A DNA stretch of 18,269 nucleotides from positions 1 through 18,269 of the forward strand of contig DSAV01000093.1 in assembly GCA_011046295.1 (NCBI GenBank), written 5' to 3'. A program made the translations under genes and the position numbers. Below are positions 7,655 to 15,538 of this stretch, one piece after another. This stretch comes from Deltaproteobacteria bacterium (lineage in GTDB: Bacteria; Desulfobacterota; Syntrophia; Syntrophales; Smithellaceae). Every line of letters begins with the position of its first letter. Within the stretch, counting starts at the first letter, position 1. The notes beneath the pieces are model-generated. The model ran no database searches and was not told the DNA's origin. It saw only the letters and a list, made by a program, of their open reading frames with translations.

Positions 7655-7840
7655 GTGGCAAAAAAGTCGCTGGTTGCAAAAGCCAAAAGAAAAATGAAGT
7701 TCGCGGTAAGAGAATATAACCGCTGTGCCATTTGCGGCAGGCCGAGAGCTTATTATAGAAAATTTGACATGTGCAGAATTTGTTTGCGGAAGCTTTCTTC
7801 GCATGGAGAGCTTCCTGGTGTTATAAAATCAAGCTGGTAA
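7655..7840 (+). CDS. rpsN: 30S ribosomal protein S14 type Z (zinc-binding)
   Basis: S14 of the short, zinc-binding class, a component of the 30S head. The 61-residue length is diagnostic for type Z, as opposed to the roughly 100-residue zinc-free form. Four cysteines C24, C27, C40 and C43 make the zinc site, and the C-terminus ends in LPGVIKSSW as expected. The GTG start is supported by GGAGGGG (7642-7648) six bases upstream and by the conserved MAKKSL N-terminus. Located between rplE and rpsH, the standard spc position. Confidence 0.98.
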   Translation: MAKKSLVAKAKRKMKFAVREYNRCAICGRPRAYYRKFDMCRICLRKLSSHGELPGVIKSSW

Positions 7841-7861
7841 TTCTGGTTTAAGGAGTAAAGC

Positions 7862-8263
7862 ATGGGGATGACTGATCCTGTAGCTGATATGTTAACAAGA
7901 ATAAGAAACGCGAATAAGGCAAGGTTTGCCAATGTAAATGTTTTTGCATCTGGGATGAATACTAATATCGCCAAGGTATTGAAAAAGTCCGGATATATAT
8001 ACGGATACGAAAACGTAAAAGATGAAAAAGGAAGGCCGGCATTAAAGGTAGTGCTGAAATATCCTGACGCCAAAAGCAGGGTGATTACAGATATAAAGAG
8101 AGTCAGCAAACCCGGACGCAGGGTTTATGTATCCTCGGATAGAATACCCAAGACATTGAACGGCCACGGCATTTCGATTCTTTCCACTCCGCGCGGCGTG
8201 ATTACGGATGAAGAAGCGAGACAGTTGAATGTGGGAGGCGAGGTTCTTTGTCAGGTATGGTAG
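7862..8263 (+). CDS. rpsH: 30S ribosomal protein S8
   Basis: S8, a primary binder of 16S rRNA helix 21 that in E. coli also represses translation of the spc operon. The 133 residues begin MGMTDPVADMLTRIRNA and end in the conserved STPRGVITDEEAR...GGEVLCQVW pattern. AAGGAG (7850-7855) is six bases before the ATG. I did not recognise an S8-type operator near rplE. Length and motifs are normal. Confidence 0.99.
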   Translation: MGMTDPVADMLTRIRNANKARFANVNVFASGMNTNIAKVLKKSGYIYGYENVKDEKGRPALKVVLKYPDAKSRVITDIKRVSKPGRRVYVSSDRIPKTLNGHGISILSTPRGVITDEEARQLNVGGEVLCQVW

Positions 8264-8304
8264 TTTTTGAAGTTGTATATAAATATTTAATGGAGTGCTC
8301 GTAA

Positions 8305-8844
8305 ATGTCGAGAATAGGTAGAAAACCCATAACATTTTCAAAGAATGTGAAAATTAGCCAAAGCGGCGATATGGTGAAAGTCGAAGGACCGAAAGGCACA
8401 TTATCTGCGCCGATGCCGCAAGGCATCGCGATGGCTGTGGGCGAAGGCAGTTTGGTGATTGAAAGAAAATCTAACGATAGAATTGCCAGGTCTTATCACG
8501 GTTTAGCAAGAAGCATAATCGGGAACATGGTGGAAGGCGTAAGTAGCGGTTTTGAGAAACGCCTGGAAATAACAGGTGTCGGATACCGCGCCGAAATAAG
8601 CGGAAATGAATTGAAATTGCTTTTGGGTTACTCCAGTCCGGTACAATACAATATTCCCAAAGGTGTAGACGTAAAAGTAGATAAACAAACTAATATAGTT
8701 GTTTCCGGAATCGACAAGCAATTGGTCGGCCGCGTGGCTGCGGAAATCAGAGCATTTAAAAAGCCGGAGCCTTATAAGGGCAAGGGCATTAAATATGCAG
8801 GGGAGCATATCAGGCGAAAAGCTGGAAAATCAGCCAGCGCGTAA
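8305..8844 (+). CDS. rplF: 50S ribosomal protein L6
   Basis: L6, a two-domain 50S protein at the base of the L7/L12 stalk near the factor-binding site. The 179 residues begin MSRIGRKPI and show the first domain motif VKVEGPKGTLS, the middle GYRAEISGNELKLLLGYSSPV, and the C-terminal signature PEPYKGKGIKYAGEHIRRKAGK. The ATG lies 41 bases after rpsH, with GGAG about ten bases upstream. No anomalies. Confidence 0.99.
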   Translation: MSRIGRKPITFSKNVKISQSGDMVKVEGPKGTLSAPMPQGIAMAVGEGSLVIERKSNDRIARSYHGLARSIIGNMVEGVSSGFEKRLEITGVGYRAEISGNELKLLLGYSSPVQYNIPKGVDVKVDKQTNIVVSGIDKQLVGRVAAEIRAFKKPEPYKGKGIKYAGEHIRRKAGKSASA

Positions 8845-8887
8845 TTTTAAATTTTGATAATTTGCATAGTTGGTAAGAGGGTACGAA

Positions 8888-9253
8888 TTGGCTACTAAAA
8901 AGACATTGAAAATAAGGTCAAGACGGCAGAAGAGAGTTAGGGGGAAAATCAGAGGAACTGAGGAGAAACCCCGTCTTTCCGTTTTTAGAACTGATAGGCA
9001 TATTTACGTTCAGGCCATAAACGACAGGGATGCGACAACGCTGGCGACAGCCTCAACTTTATGTAAAGAGGCAGTTGGTCAGATTAAGGGTAAGAAAAAG
9101 GTCGATGCGGCGCAGGAAGTGGGAAAATTGATTGCGCAGCGTTTGCTTGCCAAGGGTGTGGATGAAGTAGTTTTTGACAGAGGTAGATTTCTCTATCACG
9201 GACGTGTCAAGGCATTAGCGGAGGCGGCGCGAGATAAAGGGTTAAAATTTTAA
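8888..9253 (+). CDS. rplR: 50S ribosomal protein L18
   Basis: L18, the 5S rRNA-binding protein of the central protuberance. The open frame extends to an upstream TTG at 8870, but the start chosen is TTG at 8888: it gives a 121-residue protein of normal length, and AGAGGG (8876-8881) sits six bases before it; the extra upstream residues are not conserved-looking. Motifs seen are RVRGKIRGTEEKPRLSVFRTDRHIYVQ, then VDEVVFDRGRFLYHGRVKALAEAARDKGLKF at the C-terminus, which is the family hallmark. Confidence 0.96.
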   Translation: MATKKTLKIRSRRQKRVRGKIRGTEEKPRLSVFRTDRHIYVQAINDRDATTLATASTLCKEAVGQIKGKKKVDAAQEVGKLIAQRLLAKGVDEVVFDRGRFLYHGRVKALAEAARDKGLKF

Positions 9254-9277
9254 GAAAGATTTTAATACGGAATATTT

Positions 9278-9775
9278 ATGGTAAGAGAAGAATCGTTGGG
9301 CAAAAAAGAAATGAGAGATTTGGAGCTTCTGGACCGAGTTGTTACAATTAACCGCACGGCGAAGGTGGTGAAAGGTGGCAGGCGTTTCAGGTTTAGTGCT
9401 ATAGTGGTCGTTGGAGATGGCAAGGGAATGGTAGGTACCGGGTTGGGCAAAGCTCACGAAGTGCCGGAAGCTATTCGGAAAGGTATGGAAATGGCGAAGA
9501 AAAGCATGACTAAGGTTGCCATTTCCAACAAGACAATTCCTTACGAAGTAATCGGCAGTTATGGCGCGGGGAAAGTATTGCTGAAGCCGGCATCGGAAGG
9601 GACCGGTTTGATCGCGGGAGGAGCGGTGAGAGCTGTTTTGGAAGTGGCGGGTGTAAGTAATATTCTGACCAAATGTATTGGCTCGCATAATCCGCATAAC
9701 CTTGTTAAAGCCACGCTAGACGGTCTTTGCCAGTTAAAGGATCCTCAAGAAATTGCCATGCAGAGGGGAAAATAA
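9278..9775 (+). CDS. rpsE: 30S ribosomal protein S5
   Basis: S5, near the mRNA entry channel and decoding fidelity centre; spectinomycin resistance and ram mutations map to it in E. coli. The 165 residues contain the double-stranded RNA-binding-like N-terminal domain with DRVVTINRTAKVVKGGRRFRF, the GDGKGMVGTGLGKA loop, and the C-terminal domain with VLLKPASEGTGLIAGGAVR and SHNPHNLVKAT. The ATG has only a weak Shine-Dalgarno (CGGA). It precedes rpmD in the normal order. Confidence 0.99.
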   Translation: MVREESLGKKEMRDLELLDRVVTINRTAKVVKGGRRFRFSAIVVVGDGKGMVGTGLGKAHEVPEAIRKGMEMAKKSMTKVAISNKTIPYEVIGSYGAGKVLLKPASEGTGLIAGGAVRAVLEVAGVSNILTKCIGSHNPHNLVKATLDGLCQLKDPQEIAMQRGK

Positions 9776-9806
9776 TTCAATGGATAATGTGGTGAGGTTG
9801 GTCAAA

Positions 9807-9995
9807 GTGGCAAAAAAGCTGAAAGTAAAAATGGTTAGAAGCGATATTGGGCGTCCGGAAAAACAAAGGAAAGTTTTACGCGGAATGGGTCTAAAGAAGT
9901 TGAACAGCTGTGTAATGCTGACCGATACTCCTCAGATTCGCGGCATGATAAATAAAGTCAGCCATTTAGTTTCTGTTGAGGAGGCTAAGGAGTAA
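9807..9995 (+). CDS. rpmD: 50S ribosomal protein L30
   Basis: L30, a small 50S protein present in most but not all bacteria. The reading frame is open further upstream, with an ATG at 9780 that would give 71 residues. I prefer the GTG at 9807, because GAGGT (9794-9798) is eight bases before it, the product has the usual N-terminus (MAKKLKVKMVRSDIGRPEKQR) and the usual length of 62 residues. The ATG alternative has AGGGG 11 bases upstream and cannot be excluded. The core LGL-like RGMGLKKLNS and the IRGMINKVSHLV segment are diagnostic. Confidence 0.9.
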   Translation: MAKKLKVKMVRSDIGRPEKQRKVLRGMGLKKLNSCVMLTDTPQIRGMINKVSHLVSVEEAKE

Positions 9996-9998
9996 AAG

Positions 9999-10445
9999 AT
10001 GGATTTGAGTTCTCTGAAATTGCCGGAAGGCGCGAGAAAGAAGAGAAAGCGCGTGGGTAGAGGCGAAGCTTCCGGTCAGGGTAAAACATCCGGTCGCGGC
10101 CATAAGGGGCAGAAAGCGCGATCGGGAGCAAAGATACGTGCCGGCTTTGAAGGCGGCCAGATGCCGCTTTCCCGGAGATTGCCCAAAAGGGGTTTTCGCA
10201 ACCCTTTCAAGGAAGAGTATATTGCCGTCAATTTAACGGATATATGTCGTAAATTTCAAAAAGGGGCACAAATAGACGAGGGCTCACTTTTGGCCGCTGG
10301 CATTGTAAGAAAAAAGAACGCCAGAATTAAAATTTTGGCAAAAGGCGAGATTGATTTTCCGGTTACGGTTAAGCTTGAAAAAATCAGCCAGAAGGCGAAA
10401 GAAAAAATAACCGCAGCGGGCGGCTCGGTACAAGAGGTAATTTAA
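9999..10445 (+). CDS. rplO: 50S ribosomal protein L15
   Basis: L15, a late-stage 50S assembly protein. The 148 residues begin with the typical MDLSSLKLPEGARKKRKRVGRG and a glycine/basic extension (residues about 20-60, GQGKTSGRGHKGQKARSG and FEGGQMPLSRRLPKRGF), which threads into 23S rRNA, followed by the globular part with a C-terminal ITAAGGSV. AAGGAG (9987-9992) overlaps the rpmD end six bases before the ATG. secY begins one base after the stop. Confidence 0.99.
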   Translation: MDLSSLKLPEGARKKRKRVGRGEASGQGKTSGRGHKGQKARSGAKIRAGFEGGQMPLSRRLPKRGFRNPFKEEYIAVNLTDICRKFQKGAQIDEGSLLAAGIVRKKNARIKILAKGEIDFPVTVKLEKISQKAKEKITAAGGSVQEVI

Positions 10446-10446
10446 A

Positions 10447-11754
10447 TTGTTAGAAGGACTGGGTGGCGTTTCTAAAATACCGGAACTGCAAAGAAGGATT
10501 TTGTTTACCGTCCTTCTTTTGGCCGTTTATAGGATAGGTGTTTATATTCCGACACCGGGTATAGATAATGTTGCGCTGATGGCTCAGTTTGAATACGCCA
10601 GGGGTTCTTTATTCGGGTTGTATGACATGTTTGCCGGAGGGGCTTTTAGCAACTTCTCGATATTTGCGCTTGGTATCATGCCTTATATCAGCGCTTCGAT
10701 TATTCTTAACCTGCTGACTGTGGCCATACCTCATTTGGAAAAGCTTTCTAAAGAGGGAGAATCTGGACGGCGAAAAATTACTCAGTACACCCGCTATGGC
10801 ACGATTATACTGAGCACCATCCAGGGTTTTGGTATTGCTTGGGGTCTCCAGCATATGGCAAGTCCTTCAGGCGCGCCGATTGTTTTACAGGCGGGGTGGT
10901 CTTTTATATTTATGACTGTTATTACCCTCACTTCGGGTACGGCTTTTTTGATGTGGTTGGGAGAAACGATTACAGAAAAGGGAATCGGCAACGGAATATC
11001 GCTGATTATTTTTTCCGGTATTGTCTGCCGAATGCCTGCGGCTATCGGACAGACCTATCAGCTGCTGACGGCCGGTGAATTGGGAGTTTTGATCATATTG
11101 CTTCTTGGGCTAATGATGGTTGCCGTCCTTGGAGCCATTGTATACGTGGAAGGCGCGCAGCGTCGTATTCCTGTGCAGTATGCCAAACGGATAGTGGGAA
11201 GGAAAATGTACGGGGGGCAAACAACTCATCTACCGCTGAAAATTAATTCCGCCGGGGTTATTCCGCCCATTTTTGCCTCTTCGGTGATTATGTTTCCGGC
11301 AACCATCGCCAATTTTGCGCAGGAAGGATGGATGCAACAGATTTCCGGCTATTTAATTCCGGGCAAAATAGGATATGAAGTTCTTTATGTGGCACTTATC
11401 TTTTTCTTCTGCTTTTTTTATACGGCGGTAACCATAAAGCCTGATGACATGGCGGATAACATGAAGAAGTTCGGTGGATTTGTTCCGGGCATAAGGCCTG
11501 GTAAAAGAACGGCTGAATATATTGAAGAAATATTGGAGCGGCTGACTTTCAGCGGAGCCATATATGTTTCGATTGTTTGCGTATTGCCGAGTATTCTCAT
11601 CACCCAATTTAATGTGCCTTTTTATTTTGGTGGGACAGCGCTGCTGATTGTTGTTGGTGTTGCGATGGACACGGCGAGTCAAATAGAATCGCATCTGTTG
11701 ACCAGGCAGTATGAGGGATTCATGAAAAAGGGTCATATTGCCCGTAGGAGATAA
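10447..11754 (+). CDS. secY: Protein translocase subunit SecY
   Basis: Central channel of the SecYEG translocon in the inner membrane, exporting and inserting proteins with SecA or the ribosome. At 435 residues it is full length and reads as ten hydrophobic segments. Motifs include the N-terminal KIPELQRRILFT with YRIGVYIPTPGI, the plug region after it, GIMPYISASII, the WLGETITEKGIGNGISLIIF signature, RRIPVQYAKR in the large cytoplasmic loop, and GFVPGIRPGKRTAEYI. The start is TTG, one base after the rplO stop, with AGAGGT (10433-10438) eight bases upstream. It closes the spc block. Confidence 0.98.
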   Translation: MLEGLGGVSKIPELQRRILFTVLLLAVYRIGVYIPTPGIDNVALMAQFEYARGSLFGLYDMFAGGAFSNFSIFALGIMPYISASIILNLLTVAIPHLEKLSKEGESGRRKITQYTRYGTIILSTIQGFGIAWGLQHMASPSGAPIVLQAGWSFIFMTVITLTSGTAFLMWLGETITEKGIGNGISLIIFSGIVCRMPAAIGQTYQLLTAGELGVLIILLLGLMMVAVLGAIVYVEGAQRRIPVQYAKRIVGRKMYGGQTTHLPLKINSAGVIPPIFASSVIMFPATIANFAQEGWMQQISGYLIPGKIGYEVLYVALIFFFCFFYTAVTIKPDDMADNMKKFGGFVPGIRPGKRTAEYIEEILERLTFSGAIYVSIVCVLPSILITQFNVPFYFGGTALLIVVGVAMDTASQIESHLLTRQYEGFMKKGHIARRR

Positions 11755-11789
11755 AGGCTGGTTTCCTGAGAAAGCTGTATTTTTTTGTG

Positions 11790-12539
11790 ATGGTAATTTT
11801 AAAGCTTCCCGATGAAGTAGAGAGGGCAAGGGCAAGCAACAGAATTGTTGCGGAGGTTTTGAGCAGAATCAGAGAAAGAGTAAAGCCAGGTGTAAGGACG
11901 AAAGACTTGGATAAATTGGCGGGAGAAATTGTTGAAAAAAAAGGCGCAAAAGCGGCTTTTAAGGGGTATAGAGGATTTCCCTACGCGCTTTGCGTATCGG
12001 TAAACGAAGAAGTAGTGCACGGAATGCCTTCGGACAGAGTGTTAGAGGAAGGGGATATAATAAGTCTGGATTTTGGCGTTTTATACCAGGGGCTTTTTGG
12101 GGACGCGGCGATAACGCTGCCTGTGGGCAGAGTGGCGAAAAACGCGGCAAAACTAATCGAGGTAGCCGAAAAGAGTTTAAATAACGCTATTGAACAGGCA
12201 AAAAGTGGCAACAGGTTGGGGGCGATTTCTGCGGCTGTGCAATCTACTGTAGAATCTGCCGGGTTTTCCGTTGTGCGGGATTATGTCGGGCACGGTATTG
12301 GAAAGAATCTTCACGAAGATCCGCAGATTCCGAACTTCGGCAGAAAAGACCGTGGTATCGAATTAAAAAGCGGTATGATTTTGGCTATTGAGCCAATGGT
12401 TAATGAAAAAGACTATAAAGTAAAAGTTTTACCGGACGGCTGGACGGTTGTAACTGAGGATGGAGGATTATCGGCGCATTTCGAGCATTCGGTTGCTATA
12501 ACGGCTAATGAGCCGGATATACTCAGCGAAATGAATTAA
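11790..12539 (+). CDS. map: Methionine aminopeptidase, type I
   Basis: Removes the N-terminal methionine from nascent proteins after deformylation; a cytosolic dimetal hydrolase. From the ATG at 11790 it has 249 residues. The catalytic set is complete: H77, D94, D105, H168, E201 and E232, matching E. coli H79, D97, D108, H171, E204 and E235; GHGIG precedes HEDP as usual. A GTG at 11787 is also in frame, but the ATG gives the familiar MVILKLPDE start. No convincing Shine-Dalgarno is visible; the preceding bases are T-rich. Here it directly follows secY; the adk gene common between them elsewhere is missing. Confidence 0.96.
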   Translation: MVILKLPDEVERARASNRIVAEVLSRIRERVKPGVRTKDLDKLAGEIVEKKGAKAAFKGYRGFPYALCVSVNEEVVHGMPSDRVLEEGDIISLDFGVLYQGLFGDAAITLPVGRVAKNAAKLIEVAEKSLNNAIEQAKSGNRLGAISAAVQSTVESAGFSVVRDYVGHGIGKNLHEDPQIPNFGRKDRGIELKSGMILAIEPMVNEKDYKVKVLPDGWTVVTEDGGLSAHFEHSVAITANEPDILSEMN

Positions 12540-12594
12540 ATCTTTTTGAAAAACAATTAATCAGCCGTGTGTAAGAGGAAAAGAAAAAGCAAGT

Positions 12595-12813
12595 ATGGCC
12601 AAAGAGGAAGCAATAGAAGTAGAGGGCAGGGTGATTGAACCGCTGCCTAACGCGGTGTTCAGGGTCGAGCTGGAAAACGGTCACAAAGTATTAGCCCATA
12701 TTTCCGGTAAGATGAGGATGCATTTTATTAAGATACTGCCTGGCGACAAGGTTACCGTCGAACTTTCTCCTTATGATTTAACCAGGGGCAGGATCACTTA
12801 CAGAACGAAGTAA
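12595..12813 (+). CDS. infA: Translation initiation factor IF-1
   Basis: IF-1, an S1-type OB-fold protein that occupies the ribosomal A site during initiation with IF-2 and IF-3. The 72-residue length is canonical. The start MAKEEAIEVEG, the central VELENGHKVLAHISGKMR and the end VELSPYDLTRGRITYR are diagnostic. The ATG is preceded by AGAGGAA (12574-12580), an unusually long 14 bases away. Together with rpmJ it bridges the spc and alpha blocks. Confidence 0.99.
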   Translation: MAKEEAIEVEGRVIEPLPNAVFRVELENGHKVLAHISGKMRMHFIKILPGDKVTVELSPYDLTRGRITYRTK

Positions 12814-12842
12814 ATTATTTTTATCAAATAAGAGGTCAAGGA

Positions 12843-12956
12843 TTGAAAGTAAGATCATCTGTAAAAAAAATGTGTGATAAGTGCAAAATAATCAAACGCA
12901 AGGGAGTTTTGCGTGTGATTTGTGAAAACCCCAAGCATAAACAGCGTCAGGGCTAG
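12843..12956 (+). CDS. rpmJ: 50S ribosomal protein L36, zinc-binding form
   Basis: L36, the smallest 50S protein. Read from a TTG at 12843, it gives 37 residues: MKVRSSVKKMCDKCKII at the start, ending KHKQRQG before TAG. The zinc ligands C11, C14, C27 and H32 are all present (C-x2-C-x12-C-x4-H), so this is the zinc-containing type. AGAGGT (12831-12836) lies six bases before the TTG. It lies between infA and rpsM, its usual place. The gene is easy to miss because it is short and starts with TTG. Confidence 0.97.
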   Translation: MKVRSSVKKMCDKCKIIKRKGVLRVICENPKHKQRQG

Positions 12957-12986
12957 TTTGGCAAATTATCAGGAGGTTATATTTAA

Positions 12987-13355
12987 GTGGCACGTATTTC
13001 TGGTGTTGATTTACCGAAAAACAAAAGAATGGAAGTCGCATTGACATATATTTATGGCATCGGCCATAGCCGGGCGAATAAGATATTAAAGGACGCTAAT
13101 GTGAGCCCGGATACCAAAACTGATGACCTGGCGGATGCTGAAATATCGGCGATTAGAAATATCATTGACAGAGACCATAAGGTCGAAGGCGATTTAAGAC
13201 GTGATGTATCAATGTCCATCAAACGCCTGATGGACATTGGAGCGTATCGCGGATTAAGGCACCGTAAAGGGCTTCCGGTGAGGGGACAAAGAACAAACAC
13301 TAATGCCCGGACCAGGAAAGGTCCCAGGCGAACGATTGCAGGGAAAAAGAAATAA
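12987..13355 (+). CDS. rpsM: 30S ribosomal protein S13
   Basis: S13, a 30S head protein that bridges to L5 and contacts P-site tRNA through its basic tail. The 122 residues start MARISGVDLPKNKR, contain the helix-hairpin-like YGIGHSRANKIL, and end with the basic signature RGLRHRKGLPVRGQRTNTNARTRKG region and KKK. The start is GTG with a strong AGGAGGT (12971-12977) nine bases upstream. It opens the alpha block; only 30 bases separate it from rpmJ, too little for an E. coli-like S4-binding leader upstream. Confidence 0.99.
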   Translation: MARISGVDLPKNKRMEVALTYIYGIGHSRANKILKDANVSPDTKTDDLADAEISAIRNIIDRDHKVEGDLRRDVSMSIKRLMDIGAYRGLRHRKGLPVRGQRTNTNARTRKGPRRTIAGKKK

Positions 13356-13387
13356 TATTTGTTTTATTATAGATTTCCGGAGGGAAA

Positions 13388-13780
13388 ATGGCAAAAACGG
13401 TAAGAAGAACCGGCAAAAAGAAGGAAAAGAAAAATATTACCGACGGGATTGCGCACATTCAATCCACGTTTAATAATACAATTATTACGATAACTGATTT
13501 GACCGGCAATGTTATTTCGTGGTCATCTGCCGGATTACAGGGTTTCAAGGGTTCCCGTAAGAGTACACCATTTGCCGCGCAAATGGCGGCGGAAGATGCC
13601 GTGCGCAAGGCTAAGGAGCATGGGATGCGCAAGGTACAGGTTTTTATAAAGGGACCTGGGGCTGGCAGAGAATCGGCGTTGCGTTCACTGCAGCTTGCCG
13701 GGCTGATGATTACTATGATTCGCGATGTGACGCCGGTTCCACATAACGGTTGCCGGCCGCCGAAGCGCCGCCGTGTTTAA
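13388..13780 (+). CDS. rpsK: 30S ribosomal protein S11
   Basis: S11, on the 30S platform near the mRNA exit and the E site. The 130 residues show a lysine-rich N-terminus, HIQSTFNNTIITITD, the SSAGLQGFKGSRKSTPFAAQ segment, the loop KGPGAGRESALRSL, and the C-terminal DVTPVPHNGCRPPKRRRV, all typical. GGAGG (13379-13383) sits four bases before the ATG, a short spacing. rpsD follows after 46 bases. Confidence 0.99.
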   Translation: MAKTVRRTGKKKEKKNITDGIAHIQSTFNNTIITITDLTGNVISWSSAGLQGFKGSRKSTPFAAQMAAEDAVRKAKEHGMRKVQVFIKGPGAGRESALRSLQLAGLMITMIRDVTPVPHNGCRPPKRRRV

Positions 13781-13826
13781 TTTAAAAATATTGTGAAAAT
13801 AATTATCAGAGATAAGGGAGGCTTTT

Positions 13827-14456
13827 TTGGCAAGATATATTGATTCATCGTGCAGGTTGTGTCGCCGCGAAGGTGTAAAACTTTTTATAAAAGGTGACAG
13901 ATGTTATTCGGAGAAATGCGCATTTGAAAGAAGGGGTTATGCTCCCGGAGAGCATGGTCAGTCGCGCAGAAAGCAGCGCTCTGATTACGGCGTGCAGTTG
14001 CGGGAAAAGCAAAAGCTCAAAAGAATGTATGGGCTTTTGGAAAAGCAATTTAGGGGATATTTTGAAAAGGCTGATCGGCAAAAAGGCGTTACCGGCACAA
14101 ATTTGCTTATTTTTCTCGAACGAAGATTCGACAATATGATATTTCGCATGGGATTTGCCAGTTCCCGGGTGGAGGCTAGGCAACTGATTACACATGGGCA
14201 TTTCCTAGTTAATGATAAACCTGTCAATATTCCTTCATATTTGCTCAGAGCCGGTGATGAAATTAGCGTCAAGGAAGGTAGCCGTAAGATAACAAGAATA
14301 CAATCCGCATTGGAAACAGTTGCCCGCAGGGGTGTGCCTCAGTGGTTGGAACTGGATAAGGATAATTTTAAAGCATCCATCAAATTGTTGCCGGTACGCG
14401 AAGATTTAACCATGCCGGTGCAAGAACAACTTATCGTGGAACTTTGTTCTAAGTAA
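13827..14456 (+). CDS. rpsD: 30S ribosomal protein S4, zinc-binding form
   Basis: S4, a primary 16S rRNA-binding protein nucleating 30S assembly; in E. coli it also represses the alpha operon. The 209 residues have a zinc site of C9, C12, C26 and C31, like Thermus and unlike E. coli, then the YAPGEHGQ region and an S4 RNA-binding domain (RRFDNMIFRMGFASSRVEARQ, about 95-150). The start is TTG, supported by AAGGGAGG (13814-13821) and the MARYIDSSCRLC N-terminus. No in-frame ATG lies nearby upstream. Confidence 0.98.
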   Translation: MARYIDSSCRLCRREGVKLFIKGDRCYSEKCAFERRGYAPGEHGQSRRKQRSDYGVQLREKQKLKRMYGLLEKQFRGYFEKADRQKGVTGTNLLIFLERRFDNMIFRMGFASSRVEARQLITHGHFLVNDKPVNIPSYLLRAGDEISVKEGSRKITRIQSALETVARRGVPQWLELDKDNFKASIKLLPVREDLTMPVQEQLIVELCSK

Positions 14457-14500
14457 CAAATAAACAACTTTACAAACCAGCTAAAAAGGTGGGTTTAATT

Positions 14501-15490
14501 ATGCAGAGGAACTGGTCAAGTTTAATTCGTCCCAAGCGTATCGATGTTGACTACGAAACGCACACGAATTATTACGGAAAATTTACCATTCAACCTTTAG
14601 AAAGAGGATTCGGCATCACTTTGGGCAACTCCCTGAGGCGTGTGCTGCTTTCTTCTCTGCAAGGTGCCGCTATTGTATCGGTCAAAATCGATGGCGTATT
14701 ACATGAATTTGCTACTCTTCCGGGAGTTATAGAGGATGTAACGGATATTATCCTGAATCTGAAGGGAGTCAGATTTCAATTGGGACAGGCGAATGTGAAG
14801 ACAGCCAGAATAGATGTAGAGCGTTCGGGACAAATTACCGCGGCGGATATAATCACCGACGGTACTGTTGAAGTTTTAAATCCAGAACATCACATAGCGA
14901 CAATATCGGGTAAGGGAACTTTTAAGGCGGAACTTGTTATTAAAAAAGGAAAGGGATATGTTCCGGCAAAAAAGGAACTGGAGCCGGAACAACCTGAAGG
15001 AACAATTAATGTTGATGCTGTTTTTTCACCGATTAAAAAAGTTAATTACGTTGTTACGCATGCCCGTGTAGGTCAGATAACAGATTATGACAAACTGGTG
15101 CTCGAAGTATGGACAGACGGCAGCGTAAATCCTGAAGATGCAATTGCATATTGTGCGAAGATATTGAAAAACCAGTTGGATGTGTTTATAAATTTTGAGG
15201 AAGTAGAAGAAGAGATTGAACCGGTAGCGGAAGACGAGAAAGGCGATGTGAACAAGATATTACTGCGTTCGGTAGAAGATTTAGAGCTTTCGGTCCGTTC
15301 GGCTAATTGCCTGAAAAACGCGGGCATCAATACAATTGGAGAACTGGTACAAAAGACAGAGGCGGAAATGCTCAAAACCAAGAATTTTGGGAGAAAATCA
15401 CTAAGTGAAATAAAAGATATTCTTGGGGAGTATAACCTGAGTTTCGGAATGAACGTTGATTCATCTGAGCAGGCAGAAAAGGAAAGTTAA
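14501..15490 (+). CDS. rpoA: DNA-directed RNA polymerase subunit alpha
   Basis: Alpha subunit of RNA polymerase; its N-terminal domain dimerises to scaffold beta and beta-prime, its C-terminal domain binds UP elements and activators. From ATG 14501 it has 329 residues. A GTG at 14489 is in frame, but AAGGTGGG (14486-14493) overlaps it and sits seven bases before the ATG. The N-terminal domain has GFGITLGNSLRRVLLSSL. In the C-terminal domain R266, N269, G297, K299 and S300 correspond to E. coli R265, N268, G296, K298 and S299, so DNA contacts are kept. Confidence 0.98.
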   Translation: MQRNWSSLIRPKRIDVDYETHTNYYGKFTIQPLERGFGITLGNSLRRVLLSSLQGAAIVSVKIDGVLHEFATLPGVIEDVTDIILNLKGVRFQLGQANVKTARIDVERSGQITAADIITDGTVEVLNPEHHIATISGKGTFKAELVIKKGKGYVPAKKELEPEQPEGTINVDAVFSPIKKVNYVVTHARVGQITDYDKLVLEVWTDGSVNPEDAIAYCAKILKNQLDVFINFEEVEEEIEPVAEDEKGDVNKILLRSVEDLELSVRSANCLKNAGINTIGELVQKTEAEMLKTKNFGRKSLSEIKDILGEYNLSFGMNVDSSEQAEKES

Positions 15491-15538
15491 ACATAATTAT
15501 ATATGTTTGAGATTGTTACGGAAAGGAATGTTTAGCAA

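Noticed and set aside
12546..12575. TTGAAA as a promoter -35 upstream of infA
   Set aside because: No acceptable -10 lies 15-19 bases downstream.
12957..12986. S4-binding autoregulatory leader before rpsM
   Set aside because: Only 30 bases lie between rpmJ and rpsM and no pseudoknot-like pairing was seen.
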